From NCBI GenBank assembly GCA_030612175.1, contig JAUWOJ010000006.1, positions 1 to 30,975 of the forward strand: 30,975 bases of DNA, in the 5' to 3' direction. The DNA is from Candidatus Bipolaricaulota bacterium (GTDB taxonomy: Bacteria; Bipolaricaulota; Bipolaricaulia; UBA7950; UBA9294). A program made the position numbers and the translations under genes. Below are positions 24,040 through 30,975 of this stretch, in pieces. Each line of letters opens with the position of its first letter. The first letter of the stretch is position 1. The notes below the pieces were generated by a model. It saw nothing but the letters and a program-made list of their open reading frames with translations, did not search any database and was not told the DNA's origin.

Positions 24040-25397
24040 TGTATGATGACACCATCGCTGCCATCTCTACCCCTCTCGGTGAGGGAGGAATCGGAATCGT
24101 TCGCATGAGCGGTCCACAAGCAATTCCAATCGCTGAAGAAATGTTTTGTTCCGCGCACGGCATTTCTCTCCAGGAAGCTAAGAGCCACACACTGCACTAT
24201 GGCACTATCGTCTCTCAAGGAAGGGAAATCGACGAGGTCCTTGTCACAGTAATGCACTCCCCTCGCACATATACGCGCGAAAACATCGTCGAGATCAACT
24301 GCCATGGCGGAATTGTTGCTCTACGCACAGTGCTTGACCTTGCCCTAAGGAAAGGAGCACGACTAGCAGAACGAGGAGAGTTTACCAAACGAGCCTTCCT
24401 GAATGGCCGTATATCACTCGACCAAGCTAAGTCGGTTCTGGACATCGTGAAGGCAAAGACAAGGCTCGGCTTGGAAGCCGCAGTTGACCAATTACACGGG
24501 CGCTTCTCAGAAGGAATCGCCTCTATTCGTGACACAATAGCCGAATTGCTCGCTGAGATCGATGTAGGAATTGACTTCCCGGACCAGGTTGAACAAATCG
24601 GGCAAATTCTTCCTCGCTTAGTTAAAGTTGTCGATTACACTGACAAGCTGCTTAGGCAAGGGGAACAAGGAAAGATTGTAACAGATGGACTTACCATTAC
24701 CCTGGCTGGTCGACCGAACGTTGGCAAGTCAACGTTGTTTAACGCTCTGCTGGCCGAAGAAAGAGCTATCGTTACACCAATTCCTGGAACGACACGAGAC
24801 ACAGTAGAAGAAGAGGCTGCAATCAGCGGAGTGCTATTTCGCATCATAGACACTGCTGGATTATGCGAACCTACCGGCCAAATAGAAGAACAAGGGGTAA
24901 AACGGACTGAGCGCGCAATCAGCCGTGCCGATCTTGTGCTACTCCTCCTAGACGGAAGCTCTCCTCTCACGAGCGCAGATCACGCTCTACTAGAAACAAA
25001 CTGGGAAAAACCAGCACTGGTTGTAATCAACAAATCGGATCTTCCGTGCAAGATCCAACAGACAATCCCCGGCACAGCGAAGAATGTCTACAAGATCTCC
25101 GCAAAAAACGGGGAGGGAATCAACCAACTATCTCATGGGATAGTCAACCTGTTACTCGGGGGATACATCCCCAGCAAGCAAACGATCCTTCTGCTTGATG
25201 TATGGGAACAAGACCTCCTTCTTCGCGTCAGAAATCTCCTAAATAACGCGGTAGGGGCACTGGAGAACACTCAATCACCCGACATGGTCGCCGAACAGCT
25301 GCGTTCGGCACACAAGGCTGCCGGCGAGCTTCAGGGAATCGATCTAAGCGAAGATGTTCTTAATCACATTTTCGCTCGCTTTTGCATTGGGAAGTGA
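24036..25397 (+). CDS. mnmE: tRNA uridine-5-carboxymethylaminomethyl GTPase MnmE
   Basis: MnmE, with MnmG, builds the cmnm5 group on U34 of several tRNAs; MnmA (12447) thiolates the same base. The 453-residue protein has the folate-binding N-domain ([39 protein letters not shown]), a G domain with GRPNVGKS (225-232), DTAGL (272-276), NKSD (332-335) and SAKNG, and the C-terminal FCIGK with its catalytic cysteine (C450). It shares ATGA with the jag stop and ends the yidC group. Confidence 0.97.
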   Translation: MMYDDTIAAISTPLGEGGIGIVRMSGPQAIPIAEEMFCSAHGISLQEAKSHTLHYGTIVSQGREIDEVLVTVMHSPRTYTRENIVEINCHGGIVALRTVLDLALRKGARLAERGEFTKRAFLNGRISLDQAKSVLDIVKAKTRLGLEAAVDQLHGRFSEGIASIRDTIAELLAEIDVGIDFPDQVEQIGQILPRLVKVVDYTDKLLRQGEQGKIVTDGLTITLAGRPNVGKSTLFNALLAEERAIVTPIPGTTRDTVEEEAAISGVLFRIIDTAGLCEPTGQIEEQGVKRTERAISRADLVLLLLDGSSPLTSADHALLETNWEKPALVVINKSDLPCKIQQTIPGTAKNVYKISAKNGEGINQLSHGIVNLLLGGYIPSKQTILLLDVWEQDLLLRVRNLLNNAVGALENTQSPDMVAEQLRSAHKAAGELQGIDLSEDVLNHIFARFCIGK

Positions 25398-25455
25398 CGA
25401 TTATCACGCAGTCTAGTGACCAACAGCATTGCGAATAGAGACCTCTTTCCTTTTC

Positions 25456-25483
25456 TTGTCAGACAAAATCACCACCATAATAT
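25456..25483 (+). promoter_or_regulatory. Possible promoter for the 25487 gene
   Basis: TTGTCA (25456-25461) and TAATAT (25478-25483) are 16 bases apart; an overlapping CATAAT is at 25476-25481. The ATG at 25487 is so close that the message would be leaderless, and no Shine-Dalgarno site is present. Weak. Confidence 0.25.
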
Positions 25484-25486
25484 GTC

Positions 25487-27187
25487 ATGATATATGGGCT
25501 TGTTTCCTCAGCCATAGCCGGATTGGTGGGCATATCAAGTACGCGTTACCTGCATCGCACGGCCTGGTGTCTGCCAGTACTAGCGCTGCTATTTACAGTC
25601 GGACCTCGAATAGAGATTCTCGGACTAGGATTAGGGCTTTTTGTACTCTCTCTTGATCTACCCAATCGAGGAGTTGCGCCTTTTCTTCAAGGACTCGTTG
25701 CGGCTCTTATAGCTGTTCTATTCGGTTTTCGTATCCACTTTTTCACCAATCCAGCGGGTGGGTACATATACCTTAACTGGATCTCCCTTCCCCTTACTGT
25801 TATTTGGGTTCTCATCATCATGCGCTCGCGCGAGGAGCTCTCTCGACTTCTTCCTCGTCCAGCGCTACAGCTCGCTTTTGATGCTATCCTGGTGGTCAAC
25901 GCTATTCTGCTCACAGTGATATCGCCACAAACACGCCTGGAACCAATCGCAATCCACCTCCCATTTGCCCTATTGGGGATTCTGCTAGCAACGGCAGTTG
26001 CTGTCTATCAAGGCCACCGCGGACTCTTGATCAAACTTCATCGCACAGTAGCATTCTGTTTGGCGCTCTATGGAATCAGCGGGGTCATGAAAACACCGAT
26101 TTCCCTCTCGTTACTAGCTCCACTTGCTATCATCACCCTTCCGATCATGACCACCTCTTATGGCCTTATCGCTCAGGGATCAGCCAGAGCCAGGGTAAAA
26201 CCTCTGCCTCCATGGCTTGTTACGCGGGGGTACACTCAAGGTGAAGTCGCGTTCCTGCTATTAGTGCTGTCAAGCGCTCTCACCATAGGAGCCGTGCTTA
26301 GCGTTCATCTCTCTCCAGCGCATGGGTTTCTTGTTGCTGGAGTCATACCTTTCATGTTTGCGGTACACTTTCTTCGTAAGCCTGTTTCCAGTGGGCTTGC
26401 CAAACGCTGGGTAACTAAGCAGGGGTCTCGGCGTCTCGTTTTTGGAATAGGATTTAACAACCTAGCATTGGACGAAGCTCTTTGCCGTCTCGAAAAGATG
26501 CTTCTCGTTCCTAGGCGGCCTCACGTTATCGTAACGCCGGACAGCGTGGCTTTGCTGCGAGCAAGAAAGAATCAGATCCTTCGCAAGGCATACCTGAGCG
26601 CGGATCTTGTAGCTCCAGATGGAGTGGGGATCATTTGGGCAACCCGCTTGCTTGGCCTACCACTCAAAGAACGAGTCACAGGAATTGACTTGACAAAACG
26701 CCTGTTAGAGCTCGCAGATAGAAAAGGTTACCGTATCTTCCTTCTTGGAGGGAAAGAAGGAGTAGCGGGGCGGGCAAGAGACAGGATCAAAGAGCGCTTC
26801 CCCTGCCTTGTTATTGTGGGCGCCCATCACGGCTACTTCGACGATGATGAAACGATAATAAGAACAATCACACAAGCAACCCCAGATATCCTTCTAGTAG
26901 GAATGGGAGCTCCCAAGCAAGAGTTATGGATGGCCAAGCACAAAGATAGACTTCATGTACCTCTGATGCTCGGGGTTGGAGGAGCGTTCGATGTGTTTGC
27001 CGGCAATTGCAGACGAGCGCCGATTCACTGGCAACGGATGGGTCTAGAATGGTTGTACCGCCTCTTGCGCCAACCATATCGAATCAAGAGCGCCATTACA
27101 ATACCAATTTTCATTGCCAGGGTTCTTGTAGCCCGTCTCGTCCTAGATCTATTTACTTTCATCTCCATTAGCGAAGAGAATGGTTAG
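25487..27187 (+). CDS. Degenerate WecA/TagO-like membrane domain fused to a WecG/TagA-type glycosyltransferase
   Basis: The 566-residue protein has two halves. Residues 1-300 are membrane-embedded with about nine or ten helices. Their sequence follows the WecA/TagO layout (YIYLNWISLPLTVIWVLIIM at 93-112; HLPFALLGILLAT at 157-169; LLAPLAIITLPIMTTSYGL at 209-227; GYTQGEVAFLLLVLSSAL at 248-265), but NLIDGLDG, FLGD, the DT of PILDT and the HHH loop are all missing. Residues about 316-550 are a GT26 domain: IVTPDSVALLRARKN, APDGVGIIWATRLLG, RVTGIDL, LLVGMGAPKQELWMAKH, and the C-terminal WLYRLLRQPYR membrane-targeting segment. GT26 enzymes add UDP-ManNAc-type sugars to a lipid-linked GlcNAc. I infer a lipid-anchored glycan enzyme whose transmembrane half has become a scaffold. 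The glycan made is unknown. Confidence 0.8.
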   Translation: MIYGLVSSAIAGLVGISSTRYLHRTAWCLPVLALLFTVGPRIEILGLGLGLFVLSLDLPNRGVAPFLQGLVAALIAVLFGFRIHFFTNPAGGYIYLNWISLPLTVIWVLIIMRSREELSRLLPRPALQLAFDAILVVNAILLTVISPQTRLEPIAIHLPFALLGILLATAVAVYQGHRGLLIKLHRTVAFCLALYGISGVMKTPISLSLLAPLAIITLPIMTTSYGLIAQGSARARVKPLPPWLVTRGYTQGEVAFLLLVLSSALTIGAVLSVHLSPAHGFLVAGVIPFMFAVHFLRKPVSSGLAKRWVTKQGSRRLVFGIGFNNLALDEALCRLEKMLLVPRRPHVIVTPDSVALLRARKNQILRKAYLSADLVAPDGVGIIWATRLLGLPLKERVTGIDLTKRLLELADRKGYRIFLLGGKEGVAGRARDRIKERFPCLVIVGAHHGYFDDDETIIRTITQATPDILLVGMGAPKQELWMAKHKDRLHVPLMLGVGGAFDVFAGNCRRAPIHWQRMGLEWLYRLLRQPYRIKSAITIPIFIARVLVARLVLDLFTFISISEENG

Positions 27188-28908
27188 TTTTCCACCAAGT
27201 CAATAACTTCTAGCTGCACCTCTTTATGCCAGCGATCGAATCCAGCTCTAAAAACAACGGCAAGGTCACATGCGTTGTCGAAGGCATTGACATACCTTGA
27301 CATCCGGAAAGCAATAAATGGAACCCGTGATCCATCACACGCAACCTTTCCCTTTAGGTGTTGCTTTCGTGCGCCTACCAGAGAGAGACCGTCAAATGAA
27401 CATCCCCGTAAGAGAAAGATGGGCAAGGGATTACCTTGGCCATAAGGAGCTAACGAGCGCAGGTTAGTATGGAGCTGTATATCGATCCCATCGGGGACAA
27501 CCTCCACATCAATGCTGTCAGCCGCGGGCGAAGGAGCCAGATTTTTTTCTGCGGCATAAAGCAAAAGTCGCTTGCGCAATACGGGAAGCAGATCATTCGA
27601 AACCGAAAATCCCGCCGCCATCTTGTGCCCACCATAACGAATAAGCAGATCAGAATGTGCCTCAAGGCATTCCGCCATATCAAATCCTTCTATACTCCGG
27701 CAAGATGCGCGACTTATTCGATCTCCACGAGATACAACAACTACCGGAACATGATAACGATCGACTAGCCTAGAAGCTGCAAGCCCTAGTATCCCTTCAT
27801 TCCAATACGTTCCAGCAAGAATAACGATCCCATCTCTTGTCGGGTCTGTTCCTTCTTCTACTATCTTCTCCTCGGCCTGACCCAACAAATAATCTTGCGC
27901 GATCTCACGATCGCGATTGTAGTCTAGCAGGATCTCTGCTAGATATTTCGCGCTCTCCCGCTTTTCGGTGCAAAGAAGAAGAAAAGCCACCTTGGGATCA
28001 CCAGCACGATTCGCCGCGTTTAGCTTGGGAACAATGATGTAAGCAATGTCTCTGGCCGTCACTCTCTTTGCGTTAACCGACATTCTATCCATCAATACGC
28101 GTAGGCCAAGTGAAGATCCCGTACCGCTGGCTAACAGTGAAAACGCCTCCTGTACTATCGCCCGGTTCTCTATTTCTGAGCCCCTGGCAAGGGGAACAAG
28201 GTCCGCAATCGTTCCCAGACCAACCAAATCCAGAAAAGAATAGGGAACTTCTCGCCCTAGTTGTCTGTACAGCCCGCAGATCAGCTTGTAGGCCACACCT
28301 ACTCCAGCCAAATCACAGTTAGGGTATGTTTCACCTGCCTGATGCGGATCAAGGATGGCCACAGCCGGAGGCAGTTGCCCCCCGCTGGGTAGATGGTGAT
28401 CCGTGACGATTGTGTCAATCCCAGCATCACGTAGCTCGGAAATCTCTTTCCCGTTGGAGATCCCACAATCAACAGTGATAACAAGTGAAAACAACTCGCC
28501 TATCACCCGATGCACAAAACCGACTGACAAGCCGTGCCCTTGCTTGCGAGTACCGACCTCAACCTTTATTGTTTCTTTGGGGAACAGAGGTAGCAGGCCC
28601 TTGTAAAGGACGGCTGCTCCACTCAAGCCGTCTACGTCAAAATCTCCGTGGATGAATACCTTTTCCTTCTTCTCAATTGCCTGTAACAATCGCGAGACGG
28701 CCTTTTCCACTCCCAGCATCAGAGAAGAGCAATGAAGATCCCGAGAACAAGGATCCATCAGTGTCTCCCATTTCTGCCCGCCACGTTGCGCGAGCAAGAC
28801 AGCAAACGGTCGTTTACAGGGAATTGCTTCTTGAATCTCGTGAATCAGGCTATCACTTGGACAAGCGGAGAGTTTCCATTCCTTCCCTGGATGGATAAGA
28901 GACTTCAC
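27184..28908 (-). CDS. recJ: Single-stranded-DNA-specific exonuclease RecJ
   Basis: RecJ degrades single-stranded DNA 5' to 3' in recombination and repair. The 574-residue protein has the DHH-phosphoesterase motifs: HGDFDVDG (87-94), TVDCG (145-149), TDHH (169-172), DPHQ (187-190), and later RYGGHKMAAGFSV of the DHHA1 domain, followed by the OB-like C-terminus. I start it at GTG 28908, separated from the secF stop TGA by a single T and preceded by AAGAAGGG; the ATG at 28950 would run back into secF. Its stop overlaps that of the convergent glycosyltransferase gene by 2-4 bases. Confidence 0.95.
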   Translation of the reverse strand: MKSLIHPGKEWKLSACPSDSLIHEIQEAIPCKRPFAVLLAQRGGQKWETLMDPCSRDLHCSSLMLGVEKAVSRLLQAIEKKEKVFIHGDFDVDGLSGAAVLYKGLLPLFPKETIKVEVGTRKQGHGLSVGFVHRVIGELFSLVITVDCGISNGKEISELRDAGIDTIVTDHHLPSGGQLPPAVAILDPHQAGETYPNCDLAGVGVAYKLICGLYRQLGREVPYSFLDLVGLGTIADLVPLARGSEIENRAIVQEAFSLLASGTGSSLGLRVLMDRMSVNAKRVTARDIAYIIVPKLNAANRAGDPKVAFLLLCTEKRESAKYLAEILLDYNRDREIAQDYLLGQAEEKIVEEGTDPTRDGIVILAGTYWNEGILGLAASRLVDRYHVPVVVVSRGDRISRASCRSIEGFDMAECLEAHSDLLIRYGGHKMAAGFSVSNDLLPVLRKRLLLYAAEKNLAPSPAADSIDVEVVPDGIDIQLHTNLRSLAPYGQGNPLPIFLLRGCSFDGLSLVGARKQHLKGKVACDGSRVPFIAFRMSRYVNAFDNACDLAVVFRAGFDRWHKEVQLEVIDLVEN

Positions 28909-28909
28909 A

Positions 28910-29809
28910 TCAACCCTTCTTCGCCCCACCTGCCTTAAGTGTCCATGCATAGAGAATCGGGTTAGCTACATACATAGAGGAATACGTGCCTACAACCACC
29001 CCAATAAAAAGAGCCACAGAGAATCCGCGTAAAACCGTTCCACCAAACAAGAACAAGATCAAGACGGGAATAAAAGTTGTAAACGAAGTGTTTAGGGTCC
29101 GAGTCAATGATTGATTAACACTAAGGTTGATAGTATCGAAGATCGACCTTTTCTTGTTCATCTTGATATTCTCACGAATGCGGTCAAAGATAACTATTGT
29201 ATCATTGAGGGAATACCCAACGATAGTCAAAAACGCAGCAATTGTAGGTAGATTCACTTGAATCTTGAAAAGAGCAAAGATACCCAGTGCGATGATTACG
29301 TCATGCGTAACTGACGCCACAGCGCCGATAGCGTACCGCAGGCGAAATCGCCACGAGACGTAAACCAGTATTACCACCAGGGCAAGCAACACAGCTTGCC
29401 AACCCTTTTGAGTAAGCTCCCGGCTAACCTGCTTGCCAATTGAGCGACGGTTGATATCCTCCACTTCAAACTGAGCTATTATAGTCTCTTCGATCTGATC
29501 AATTGTCGACTGATTTGCTTCTACGTCTAACTGTGTTGTGATGATCTTAGTGTTCTTGCCAGAAACATCCTGGATAGCGCTCTTTCCTAAATCCGTACTC
29601 TCAGGGGAAAGCCCAGCTAATACGCCACGCAAATCAGCTATCTCTACTGGCCCGGCGAACTTAATCGTAAATTCGGTTCCACCGGTAAACTCAATCCCTG
29701 GATTTAGGCCTCGCACTTGAGGGATCAAGAGAACAATGCTCGCCACTACAAGAATGATAGAGATGGGAACCAAGTACTTTGCTTTGCCAAGAAAATCGTA
29801 CTGTCGCAC
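28910..29809 (-). CDS. secF: Protein translocase subunit SecF
   Basis: SecF works with SecD and SecYEG, using the proton or sodium gradient to complete export. The 299-residue protein starts at GTG 29809 after GGGAGG, 11 bp downstream of the rpsT stop. It has the first membrane helix (about 10-30), the periplasmic P4-like region (NPGIEFTGGTEFTIKF ... SRELTQKGW), and five helices with VGYSLNDTIVIFDRIRE and NQSLTRTLNTSFTTF. secD, normally just upstream or fused, is absent; rpsT takes that place. Followed directly by recJ. Confidence 0.96.
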   Translation of the reverse strand: MRQYDFLGKAKYLVPISIILVVASIVLLIPQVRGLNPGIEFTGGTEFTIKFAGPVEIADLRGVLAGLSPESTDLGKSAIQDVSGKNTKIITTQLDVEANQSTIDQIEETIIAQFEVEDINRRSIGKQVSRELTQKGWQAVLLALVVILVYVSWRFRLRYAIGAVASVTHDVIIALGIFALFKIQVNLPTIAAFLTIVGYSLNDTIVIFDRIRENIKMNKKRSIFDTINLSVNQSLTRTLNTSFTTFIPVLILFLFGGTVLRGFSVALFIGVVVGTYSSMYVANPILYAWTLKAGGAKKG

Positions 29810-29820
29810 GCAAACCTCCC

Positions 29821-30090
29821 TTAAACTGCTCCCACCCTCCTCATCCACCGAGACTTAATCCGATTGGCCTTATTCTTATGAATTGTGTGATGTTTGGCCG
29901 CTTTATCAGTTACTTTGGCAAGCTCGGGCAAGAGTGCGCGTGCCGCCTCTCTATCGCCAGCAGCCAGATGAGTCTTTATCTGCTTAATGACATGCTTGAG
30001 TGCCGTCTTTTTTGCTCGATTGAGTCCTCGACGTTTTTTACTCTGACGCAAACGCTTCTCTGCTGAACGAATGTTAGGTATTTTGATCAC
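29821..30090 (-). CDS. rpsT: 30S ribosomal protein S20
   Basis: S20 binds 16S rRNA and helps assemble the small subunit. The 89-residue basic helical protein has the family features IRSAEKRLRQSKKRRGLNRA, ALKHVIKQI, TDKAAKHHTIHKNKANRIKS. It starts at GTG 30090, after AGGAGAGG at close spacing. It heads the rpsT-secF-recJ group. Confidence 0.97.
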   Translation of the reverse strand: MIKIPNIRSAEKRLRQSKKRRGLNRAKKTALKHVIKQIKTHLAAGDREAARALLPELAKVTDKAAKHHTIHKNKANRIKSRWMRRVGAV

Positions 30091-30132
30091 CTCTCCTGGA
30101 TTACTAATTGTCGAATTATTCAGTACTGCAGA

Positions 30133-30161
30133 AGCTTATCTCATGCTCATCGCAAAATCAA
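30133..30161 (-). promoter_or_regulatory. Candidate rpsT promoter
   Basis: Minus strand: TTGATT (30161-30156), a 17-base spacer, TAAGCT (30138-30133). This leaves a ~35-base leader with the ribosome site. Confidence 0.35.
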
Positions 30162-30422
30162 GCTCCGAAACCTTTACTCGAAGCTACTCTCCAATTCACG
30201 CAAGAGGGGTTCTTCCCTATCTGGCCTACCTACTGCAGTCAAGCGCCAGCAGTGGAGAATCGGAGGCCGGAAGCAGGACTAGGGGTACGATTCACCGTTC
30301 ACCGTTTTTCGCTCATCACCCCCTGCCCTATTGTCAGACCTCTATCACTCTTTTGTATATGGCGTTTGTTCTTATCCCCTGGCGATCACTCCTTCATTAC
30401 CACAAAGGCGAACAAGTTACGG

Positions 30423-30452
30423 TTGACTTTATATCCCTCCATAAGCTACGCT
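30423..30452 (+). promoter_or_regulatory. Candidate nrdD promoter
   Basis: TTGACT (30423-30428) and TACGCT (30447-30452) are 18 bases apart, upstream of the TTG start at 30501. No clear NrdR box pair is seen. Confidence 0.35.
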
Positions 30453-30500
30453 GAGCTCGGTCTTACATATCAACGCATGTTTCAATGAGGGGGAACAATA

Positions 30501-30975
30501 TTGGACAGAATCATTAAACGCAGCGGCCGTGTAATGCCCTTCGATAAGGAGAAAATCACAACCGCTATCCAGAAAGCCATGCACGCGGTGGGAAACCCTG
30601 ACAGAGCAGCGGCCGAGCAATTGTCGGGCCGGGTCGTGGAGTACCTCTATGAGACATTTGTAGATAAGCCGCCCAAGGTAGAAGAAATCCAGGATACAGT
30701 AGAAAAAGTACTCATCGAAACAGGATACATCAGAGCGGCCAAGGCTTACATTCTTTATCGCAAACAACACGCTGACATGCGCGAGATGCGCGGCCTCCTT
30801 ACTGAAATCCCACTCGTGGAAGACTACCTACAGGACCGCAACTGGCGGGTGCGCGAGAACAGCAACATGACCTACTCGCTACAAGGGCTAAACACCCATA
30901 TTACGGATAGAGTGATCTCACGTTATTGGCTGAATAAGATTTACCCCAAGGAAATCCGTGAGCGCCACATTGAAG
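30501..30975 (+). CDS. nrdD: Anaerobic (class III) ribonucleoside-triphosphate reductase, N-terminal part
   Basis: The gene starts at TTG 30501, 7 bases after AGGGGG, and runs off the window; 158 residues are visible. Residues about 1-90 are an ATP-cone, which senses ATP/dATP (KRSGRVMPFDKEKITTAIQKA; ETGYIRAAKAYILYRKQH). It then enters the reductase with NSNMTYSLQGLNTHITDRVI and YPKEIRERHIE, typical of oxygen-sensitive NrdD. NrdD makes deoxynucleotides with a glycyl radical that needs the activase NrdG, which should lie beyond the window. It implies at least some anaerobic growth. Confidence 0.93.
   Translation, partial: MDRIIKRSGRVMPFDKEKITTAIQKAMHAVGNPDRAAAEQLSGRVVEYLYETFVDKPPKVEEIQDTVEKVLIETGYIRAAKAYILYRKQHADMREMRGLLTEIPLVEDYLQDRNWRVRENSNMTYSLQGLNTHITDRVISRYWLNKIYPKEIRERHIE

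Larger units (their letters stand above)
30091..30500. other. Intergenic region between rpsT and nrdD
   Basis: About 410 bases without a credible gene; open frames here lack ribosome sites and resemble no protein family. It holds the divergent promoters for rpsT and nrdD and a short repeat (TTCACCG twice at 30291-30304, then CGCTCATCACC) like those of the 9181-9574 block. Confidence 0.7.

Noticed and set aside
28909..28950. Longer recJ start at ATG 28950
   Set aside because: It would lie inside secF; GTG 28908 just after the secF stop has a ribosome site.
30071..30488. Two overlapping plus-strand open frames of ~126 codons upstream of nrdD
   Set aside because: They overlap the rpsT start and promoters, lack ribosome sites and resemble no family; likely chance frames.

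Overview
This window looks like the chromosome of an uncultured, deep-branching, probably anaerobic diderm bacterium. The diderm call rests on a PorV/UPF0164-type outer-membrane barrel, a YidC with a large periplasmic domain, and mraY. The anaerobic call rests on a class III (NrdD) ribonucleotide reductase. An archaeal/eukaryotic-type prolyl-tRNA synthetase, an adenosine-specific kinase (DUF355) and a lysine 6-dehydrogenase-like enzyme fit lineages such as Bipolaricaulota/Acetothermia or relatives. That placement is an inference; there is no rRNA here to anchor it.

Layout. 1-1491 (+): the C-terminus of a large secreted protein with Ig/FlgD-like modules, followed by the PorV-like barrel. 1612-5326 (+): a tight operon of an ECF sigma factor, a single-pass membrane protein with an outside glycogen-binding (CBM48) domain that sits where an anti-sigma factor would, a secreted helical protein, and a secreted DUF4384-PEGA-PKD-PKD protein. 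5408-7745 (+): a coiled-coil protein with a decayed nuclease-like domain, then an isolated mraY. 7800-9062 (-): tRNA-Leu, a nitrilase-family amidase, and a Ser-Arg tRNA pair. 9063-9698: a long non-coding stretch of simple repeats and palindromes. 9699-12379 (-): a DDAH-family hydrolase, proS and tRNA-Ser(UGA). 12447-17011 (-): mnmA, cupin, alkaline-phosphatase-superfamily enzyme, HAD phosphatase and lysine-dehydrogenase-like gene, in one direction. 17252-17905 (+): a small HTH protein. 17914-21952 (-): the riboflavin operon ribE-ribBA-ribH continuing into hisS and the adenosine-specific kinase. 22044-25397 (+): yidC-jag-mnmE, the usual origin-side trio, here without rpmH/rnpA. 25487-27187 (+): a membrane protein fused to a TagA/WecG-type glycosyltransferase. 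27184-30090 (-): rpsT-secF-recJ. 30501-end (+): the start of nrdD.

Genes are packed with many 4-bp and 8-11-bp overlaps, several GTG/TTG starts with good Shine-Dalgarno sites, and almost no recognisable intrinsic terminators. Sigma-70-like promoters close to consensus are visible upstream of tRNA-Leu, tRNA-Ser(GCU) and the DDAH gene.

The best candidates for something undescribed are (a) the ECF sigma / CBM48 membrane sensor / secreted PEGA-PKD operon and (b) the glycosyltransferase whose N-terminal half looks like a WecA/TagO enzyme that has lost its catalytic motifs.
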